NCBI GenBank assembly: GCA_949294845.1
Contig: CASFJH010000009.1
Span: 1-58,684 of the forward strand
Direction: 5' to 3'
Length of the DNA stretch: 58,684 nucleotides
DNA from: an uncultured Bacillota bacterium
Lineage (GTDB): Bacteria > Bacillota > Clostridia > Christensenellales > Pumilibacteraceae
Shown here: piece after piece, positions 54,038 through 58,684 of the stretch
How positions within the stretch are numbered: position 1 is the first letter of the stretch
How the letters are laid out: the number at the start of each line of letters is the position of its first letter
The notes under the pieces: model-generated
What the model was told of the DNA's origin: nothing
Databases searched by the model: none
What the model saw: only the letters and a program-made list of their open reading frames with translations
Program-made: the position numbers and the translations under genes

Positions 54038-54056
54038 GCATACAATAGTTTATAAT
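54028..54056 (+). promoter_or_regulatory. Promoter of the ABC exporter operon, start codon near +1
   Basis: TTGCCT (54028-54033), 17 nt, TATAAT (54051-54056). ATG at 54064; no ribosome binding site. Confidence 0.8.
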
Positions 54057-54063
54057 ATTACAG

Positions 54064-55767
54064 ATGTTTAAGCTGATAAGATTTTTAAAAGGATACTATC
54101 TTCCGTCGGCGGTCGCGCCGGTATTCAAATTCATGGAGGCTCTGTTCGAGCTTATCATTCCTATTGTGGTGGCACGCATAATAGACGTCGGTATAGCCGG
54201 CGAAGATACGGGATACATCTACCGCATGGGCGCGCTCATGATAGGATTGGGCATTACCGGGTTTCTTTGCAGTACCGTATGCCAGTATCTCGCCGCACGT
54301 TCCAGCCTGGGCTACGGAACTAACCTGCGCCGCGCGCTGTATGCGCATATCAACACGTTTTCATATGCGGAGCTTGACCGTTTCGGACCCGCTTCGCTCG
54401 TTACGCGTCTCAGCAACGACATTAACCAGACGCAGATGGCGGTCGCCATGTTTATCCGACTGGTTATGCGCGCGCCCTTTATCACCATAGGCTCGATAGT
54501 TATGGCAATGATGATAGATCTGCGGCTTTCGCTCGTGTTTCTGGGCGGCGGCGTCGTAATAGCGGTAATACTGTTTGCGGTCATGCGCAGCTCGGTTCCT
54601 TATTATATCAAGGCGCAGAAAGGACTGGATAAAATCACGCGCCTCACGCAGGAAAATCTTTCGGGTGCGCGCGTTGTTAAAGCGTTTGCCAAAGAGAAGG
54701 AAGAGGAAAACGATTTCAATGAGGCCGCGGACGATCTGGCGCGCATCAATATAAGGGTGGGGCGTATAGCCGGACTGCTCAATCCGCTTACTTATGCGGT
54801 GGTCAATCTGTCCGTCGCGCTCATAATCTGGCTGGGCGGCAAAAGAGTATATTACGGAGGGCTTACGCAGGGCGAAATAATCGCTCTGGTCAATTATCTC
54901 AACCAGATACTGCTTGCCCTTGTTGTAATAGCCAACCTCATCGTGATTTTCACAAAGGCTTCGGCGTCAGCGGCGCGGATAAACGAAATCTTCGACGTAA
55001 CCTCTTCCATGAAAGAAGGCGAAGGCGCACAGCCGGTCGAGGGCGCGCCGGCGCTCGAATTCCGCAACGTTTCGTTCAAATACGGCACCGACGTGGGGTA
55101 TTCGCTCGAAAATATTTCTTTTACGCTCGAAGCGGGGCAGACGCTCGGCATAATAGGCGGCACGGGCAGCGGAAAATCCACTCTTGTCAATCTGATACCC
55201 AGGTACTATGACGCCGAAGGCGATATACTTATAGACGGCGCGCCGGTAGCCGAATATACGTTCGCTCAGCTTATGGACAAGATAGCGTTAGTCGCCCAGA
55301 CGGCGCATCTTTTCTCGGGCACGATAAGGGACAATCTGCGCTTCGGCAAGCCTGACGCCGACGAAGAGGAGATGCGCGCCGCACTCAGAGTGGCGCAGGC
55401 TGATTTCGTTTTCGCGTCCGACGAGGGACTTGACCGCGTCGTTCAGGCTAAAGGCCGCAACCTGTCCGGCGGACAGAAACAGCGGCTTTCCATCGCGCGC
55501 GCGGTGATAAAAAATCCGGAGATTCTCATACTGGACGATTCGGCGAGCGCGCTGGATTTTGCCACCGAAGCCAGACTGCGCGCGGCGGTCAGCAAGCTTT
55601 CCGCGGCAAAAGTAGTCGTTTCTCAGCGTATAGGGACGATACGCTCGGCGGATAGGATACTTGTGCTTGACGAAGGCCGGGCTGTGGGCTACGGCACCCA
55701 TGACGAGCTGCTGCGCGACTGTCCGCTGTACGCGGAGCTTAACGCTTTGCAGGGAGGCGCAAAATGA
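54064..55767 (+). CDS. ABC exporter half-transporter with degenerate catalytic site
   Basis: A 567-residue fusion of a six-helix membrane domain (about 1-310) and an ABC ATPase domain. The ATPase has Walker A GGTGSGKST at about 365, the intact signature LSGGQKQRL, but the Walker B is followed by Asp instead of the catalytic Glu (LILDDSASALD), and the switch His is Gln (VVVSQRIGTI). This is the non-hydrolytic half of a heterodimeric exporter like BmrCD/TM287-288. The stop overlaps the next start by 4 nt (ATGA). Confidence 0.93.
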   Translation: MFKLIRFLKGYYLPSAVAPVFKFMEALFELIIPIVVARIIDVGIAGEDTGYIYRMGALMIGLGITGFLCSTVCQYLAARSSLGYGTNLRRALYAHINTFSYAELDRFGPASLVTRLSNDINQTQMAVAMFIRLVMRAPFITIGSIVMAMMIDLRLSLVFLGGGVVIAVILFAVMRSSVPYYIKAQKGLDKITRLTQENLSGARVVKAFAKEKEEENDFNEAADDLARINIRVGRIAGLLNPLTYAVVNLSVALIIWLGGKRVYYGGLTQGEIIALVNYLNQILLALVVIANLIVIFTKASASAARINEIFDVTSSMKEGEGAQPVEGAPALEFRNVSFKYGTDVGYSLENISFTLEAGQTLGIIGGTGSGKSTLVNLIPRYYDAEGDILIDGAPVAEYTFAQLMDKIALVAQTAHLFSGTIRDNLRFGKPDADEEEMRAALRVAQADFVFASDEGLDRVVQAKGRNLSGGQKQRLSIARAVIKNPEILILDDSASALDFATEARLRAAVSKLSAAKVVVSQRIGTIRSADRILVLDEGRAVGYGTHDELLRDCPLYAELNALQGGAK

Positions 55768-57500
55768 GCGATCGCAGAAAAAAAAGCACTACTCTCAGGC
55801 TGTTGGCGTTCATCCGTCCGAACCTGCCGTTCCTCGTGCTCGCGCTGCTGATGTCGGTCGTTCAGATCGTCGCAACGCTGTTTGCGCCCGTTGTGGTGGG
55901 CGACGCGATAGACTATATCGTAGGAGTAGGCGACGTCGATTTCGGCAGGATTTTCTTCTATATCATGATTCTGTTAGGCCTTATCGCCGCGGCCGTGCTT
56001 TTTCAATGGCTGGCGACGTTATGTACCAACCGCGTGGCTTACCGCACCGTAAGGGATCTGCGCGCGGCGGCCTTCAAAAAAATCAACTCGGTACCGCTTA
56101 AATATATCGACGCCCATTCTCACGGCGACATCATTTCCCGCGTCTCTACGGACATCGACCTTGTGTCCGACGGTCTCATACAGGGCTTTACGCAGATGTT
56201 CAGCGGTATAGTAACAATCGCCGGCACGATCTGCTTCATGTTCGCGCTCAACTGGAAAGTGTCGCTTGTAGTAATACTCGTGACGCCGCTTTCGCTGTTC
56301 GTGGCATACTTTATCGCGCGCGGCTGCCATAACAAATTCAGAGATCAGGCCATAAAAAGAGGCGAAATGACGGGACTGACCGAAGAAATGCTTTCGGGAC
56401 AGCGCACCGTCAAGGCTTACGGCTACGAAAAACGAGCCGAAGCCCGCTTCGAAGAAATAAACCTCGATTTAAAAAAGATCGGCACGAAGGCAATGTTCTA
56501 TTCGTCTATGACCAATCCCTCTACGCGCGTCCTTAACGGGATAGTTTACGCAGCCGTTGCCATTATGGGCGCCGTGCTCTGTGTGAAAGGCTCGCTGACG
56601 GTAGGTCAGCTTTCATGCTTTCTCAGCTACGCCAATCAGTACACAAAACCTTTCAACGAAGTCACCGGCGTTGTGGCGGAGCTTCAGGCAACGTTCGCGT
56701 CTGCAAAGCGCGTTTTCGAGCTGCTCGACGAACAGGACGAAAAAGAAACGGGCGACAAAACGCCTTCCGCCGTGCGCGGCGACGTGGATATCGATAAGGT
56801 CGCTTTTTCCTATACCGAAACTCCCCTGATCGAAAACTTCAATCTGAGCGTTCCTGCCGGCAGCAGGGTGGCCATAGTGGGACCTACCGGCTGCGGCAAG
56901 ACAACTCTCATCAACCTGCTTATGCGCTTTTACGACGTCAGAAGCGGCTCCATACGCGTCGACGGAACCGATCTTACCGAGTACACCAGGGCAAGCTCGA
57001 GAGAGCTGTTCGGAATGGTCTTGCAGGACTCATGGCTGTTTGACGGCACGTTCCGTGAAAACATAGCGTACTCGCGTCCCGAAGCTTCGGACGAAGAGAT
57101 CGCAGCCGCCGCGAAGAAAGCGCATATACACGGCTTTATTTCCCGCCAGGTCAACGGCTACGATACCGTGCTCGATCCGGACGCCTTAAGCGCGGGGCAG
57201 AAACAGCTTATATGTATTGCCCGTCTCATGCTCGCGTCTCCGCCTATGCTGATTCTGGACGAAGCTACTTCGTCTATAGATACGCGTACCGAAATACGCA
57301 TACAGCAGGCTTTCGCCGAGCTGATGAAAGGCAGAACCTCTTTCATTGTGGCGCACAGACTGTCTACCATACGCGAGGCGGACGTAATACTCGTCATGCG
57401 CGACGGTAACGTGATAGAGCAGGGCAGCCACGAGCAGCTTATGAGTATAGAGGGCGGTTTTTACAGGAATCTTTATACGCTCGGTATGGGCGGCGCATAG
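55764..57500 (+). CDS. ABC exporter half-transporter, catalytic partner
   Basis: A 578-residue partner with the same layout. Walker A GPTGCGKTT is at about 373, Walker B LILDEATSSID carries the catalytic Glu, and the switch His is present (IVAHRLSTI). Its signature is LSAGQKQL (Ala for Gly). In the heterodimer each nucleotide site uses Walker A/B of one chain and the signature of the other, so the active site pairs this chain's Walker motifs with the canonical LSGGQ of the first. Probably exports drugs, lipids or peptides; substrate unknown. Confidence 0.93.
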   Translation: MSDRRKKSTTLRLLAFIRPNLPFLVLALLMSVVQIVATLFAPVVVGDAIDYIVGVGDVDFGRIFFYIMILLGLIAAAVLFQWLATLCTNRVAYRTVRDLRAAAFKKINSVPLKYIDAHSHGDIISRVSTDIDLVSDGLIQGFTQMFSGIVTIAGTICFMFALNWKVSLVVILVTPLSLFVAYFIARGCHNKFRDQAIKRGEMTGLTEEMLSGQRTVKAYGYEKRAEARFEEINLDLKKIGTKAMFYSSMTNPSTRVLNGIVYAAVAIMGAVLCVKGSLTVGQLSCFLSYANQYTKPFNEVTGVVAELQATFASAKRVFELLDEQDEKETGDKTPSAVRGDVDIDKVAFSYTETPLIENFNLSVPAGSRVAIVGPTGCGKTTLINLLMRFYDVRSGSIRVDGTDLTEYTRASSRELFGMVLQDSWLFDGTFRENIAYSRPEASDEEIAAAAKKAHIHGFISRQVNGYDTVLDPDALSAGQKQLICIARLMLASPPMLILDEATSSIDTRTEIRIQQAFAELMKGRTSFIVAHRLSTIREADVILVMRDGNVIEQGSHEQLMSIEGGFYRNLYTLGMGGA

Positions 57501-57539
57501 CGCTTTCGTTTGTACGGTCGGTTAAACAGAGAAAATTAC

Positions 57540-57568
57540 TTGATTAAACTGCCTTTTCGTGATATAAT
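57540..57568 (+). promoter_or_regulatory. Promoter of the HU gene
   Basis: TTGATT (57540-57545), 17 nt, TATAAT (57563-57568), then AGGAGG before ATG 57601. Confidence 0.8.
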
Positions 57569-57600
57569 GGTGCTATACCTTAAAACAGGAGGAAAGAGAC

Positions 57601-57876
57601 ATGAACAAGTCAGAACTTATTTCTGCGATCAAAGAGAAGACCGGCGCCACCGCTGCCGAGACGGAAGCGTTTTACAGCGCGTTCTGGACAAGCGTTCAGG
57701 AAGCGCTTGCAAACGGAGACGCCGTGGCTCTTGCCGGCGTGGGCACTTTCAAGGTGAAGGAACGCGCCGAGAAAGAAGGAATCAATCCTCTGACAAAGGA
57801 AAAGATCAAGATCGCCGCCAAGAAAGTCGTCGCGTTCAAACCCGGCAAGTCGTTTGACGAGAAAGTCAATAAGTAA
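57601..57876 (+). CDS. hup: DNA-binding protein HU
   Basis: A 91-residue nucleoid-associated dimer. It starts MNKSELISAIKEKTGATAAE and has LAGVGTFKVKERAEKEGINPLT, the beta-arm region, then a KIAAKKVVAFKPGKS C terminus, all typical of HU. AGGAGG ribosome binding site and a strong promoter; monocistronic, with its own terminator. Confidence 0.96.
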   Translation: MNKSELISAIKEKTGATAAETEAFYSAFWTSVQEALANGDAVALAGVGTFKVKERAEKEGINPLTKEKIKIAAKKVVAFKPGKSFDEKVNK

Positions 57877-57910
57877 GAAACCTGTCGTATACAACTTCTG
57901 CTATACAAAA

Positions 57911-57940
57911 AAGGCCGAAGCGCACCGCTCCGGTCTTTTT
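57911..57940 (+). terminator. Terminator of the HU gene
   Basis: AAGGCCG with CGGTCTT (one G-U) enclosing AGCG/CGCT, followed by TTTTTT. Confidence 0.85.
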
Positions 57941-58046
57941 TACGGGTTCGCAATTTAGATAGCCGCCGGAGATTTAAATTTAAGCTTTAAGCCACCGGAA
58001 AAAGATACATAAGGCTTAATAAAATTTCAGAAAGCAGAAAAAACGC

Positions 58047-58075
58047 TTGACTAAACCGCAATGTTATGCTAAACT
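58047..58075 (+). promoter_or_regulatory. Promoter of the tRNA-Ala gene
   Basis: TTGACT (58047-58052), 17 nt, TAAACT (58070-58075). Confidence 0.7.
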
Positions 58076-58092
58076 CTTTATGCTGTCCTCGT

Positions 58093-58168
<76 letters not shown>

Positions 58169-58172
58169 GTCC

Positions 58173-58218
58173 AAACCTAAAACGAACTCCTTTTGTGAGA
58201 ACAGTTTTAGGTTTTTTT
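58173..58218 (+). terminator. Terminator of the tRNA-Ala transcript
   Basis: Perfect 11-bp stem AAACCTAAAAC/GTTTTAGGTTT (58173-58183 and 58204-58214) followed by TTTT. Confidence 0.85.
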
Positions 58219-58299
58219 CTTTACCTTTTTAGGCTTATTTTGTGACGTTTTAAGCCGTCAAAGAGCTGCCTTATATTCAGGCGGTTTATGCCGCGAAAG

Positions 58300-58439
58300 C
58301 CGCTTGACGTGAGAAAGGAACGTGTTAGGCTGTTATTGCCAAAGGCAAACCAAAACCCGACTGAAATCAATCAGTCGGGTTGTTGTGTTTCGCCCTTATT
58401 TGCCTCAATACACGTTCCTGAGAGGCTCGCGTCAAGCGG
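58300..58439. repeat. 140-nt imperfect palindrome (large hairpin)
   Basis: Four collinear stems: CCGCTTGACGTGAG/CTCGCGTCAAGCGG (58300-58313 and 58426-58439, one mismatch), AGGAACGTGT/ACACGTTCCT (58316-58325 and 58410-58419), AGGCAAA/TTTGCCT (58343-58349 and 58399-58405), and AACCCGACTGA/TCAGTCGGGTT (58354-58364 and 58371-58381). The GGAACGTG word is also repeated directly at 58438-58445. It lies between the tRNA terminator and the end of the recombinase frame. Confidence 0.85.
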
Positions 58440-58468
58440 AACGTGGAATAAATAGCCGTTTATTGTTA

Positions 58469-58684
58469 TTACACATACATTTCTATTTCAAATTCGTATT
58501 TTATAAGGTTTTTTCTGAACGGCACTTTATAAGAGAGTTTTACAGTTTTAGAGTAAAATAAAAAGCCCCGATGGCTTTCGTCATCGGGACTTACTTTAAT
58601 CGGGGCGTTGAATTGTATTTCTATTTTATCATCGTAAAGTGTTATTTGCTTTACAAGATAGTTTATTAAGAGTTTCGGCTCTAA
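58469..58684 (-). CDS. C-terminal end of a probable large serine recombinase (partial)
   Basis: A minus-strand frame enters from the right edge and ends with TAA at 58471-58469, giving 71 residues without interruption. It reads LLINYLVKQITLYDDKIEIQF, then a PIKVSPDDE segment and YKVPFRKNLIKYEFEIEMYV. The pattern of a hydrophobic helix, then VKxIxxYDDKIEIxF, is typical of the C terminus of clostridial resolvase/recombinase-family proteins. The segment is AT-rich compared with the chromosome to the left. It has no start within the window because the gene continues to the right. Family assignment rests on one motif region. Confidence 0.6.
   Translation of the reverse strand, partial: LEPKLLINYLVKQITLYDDKIEIQFNAPIKVSPDDESHRGFLFYSKTVKLSYKVPFRKNLIKYEFEIEMYV
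58563..58592 (-). repeat. Hairpin inside the recombinase frame
   Basis: CCCCGATG/CATCGGGG-like arms with a 7-nt loop; on the minus strand it is followed by CTTTTTATTTT. It resembles a terminator but lies inside the open recombinase frame. Confidence 0.45.

Noticed and set aside
58322..58561. 79-codon plus-strand frame after the tRNA
   Set aside because: It crosses the large hairpin and is antisense to the recombinase end; no ribosome binding site.

Overview
The window looks like a chromosome segment of a spore-forming, Gram-positive member of the Clostridia (Bacillota) with a moderately high GC content. The support is spoIIR, the sleB-ypeB germination pair, a divIB-ftsA-ftsZ division cluster, AddAB instead of RecBCD, a BioY uptake component, DUF4364 and TSCPD proteins, and HU. 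I cannot name the lineage below class; an uncultured gut-type clostridium is a guess from gene content only. Gene density is high. Only one stretch (about 33.2-34.3 kb) and the extreme right end (after 58.17 kb) look clearly richer in AT than the rest.

Layout. 0-9.8 kb: a type IV pilus operon (unknown secreted-type protein end, two pilin-like proteins, prepilin peptidase PilD, PilM, PilC, PilB) that runs without a visible terminator into a membrane-anchored McrB-like AAA+ ATPase and a DUF2357/McrC-like zinc-ribbon protein; a terminator follows at 9.83 kb. 9.9-13.4 kb: divIB, ftsA, ftsZ. 13.6-15.3 kb: an ArsP_2-type permease overlapping a PflX-like radical SAM gene. 15.3-16.0 kb: a gene-poor stretch with a 55-codon ORF, a perfect-consensus promoter driving a probable small RNA, and a short tandem repeat. 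16.0-18.6 kb: spoIIR, sleB, ypeB. 18.7-25.2 kb: a thioredoxin-reductase-like flavoprotein, corA behind a 17-codon leader peptide and terminator, a nitroreductase, an ArlRS-like two-component system, a nucleoside hydrolase and two small membrane proteins. 25.6-33.1 kb: rpoB-rpoC.

33.2-38.2 kb is on the minus strand: a truncated MATE transporter, apgM, glmS and a COG2426 membrane protein, then divergent glmM, so two amino-sugar pathway genes (glmS, glmM) lie close together. 39.7-45.4 kb: TSCPD and DUF4364 genes facing bioY, an unknown protein facing a degenerate Y1-transposase-like gene, a GNAT acetyltransferase, a DUF421 membrane protein and a lipoprotein. 45.5-51.5 kb: addB-addA. 51.6-57.9 kb: an unknown membrane protein, a PlsC-type acyltransferase with a zinc ribbon, a heterodimeric ABC exporter, and HU. 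58.1 kb: tRNA-Ala(GGC), followed by a 140-nt imperfect hairpin and the C-terminal end of a probable serine recombinase entering from the right edge.

The most unusual general signal is transcriptional and translational. At least eight genes have a well-formed -10 box ending 6-8 nt before the start codon and no Shine-Dalgarno sequence, so they are probably translated from leaderless mRNAs. In three places the -35 box lies inside the terminator of the upstream gene. The best candidates for something undescribed are the McrBC-like pair built into the pilus operon, the corA leader-peptide attenuator, the orphan small RNA at 15.63 kb, and the large hairpin beside the recombinase.
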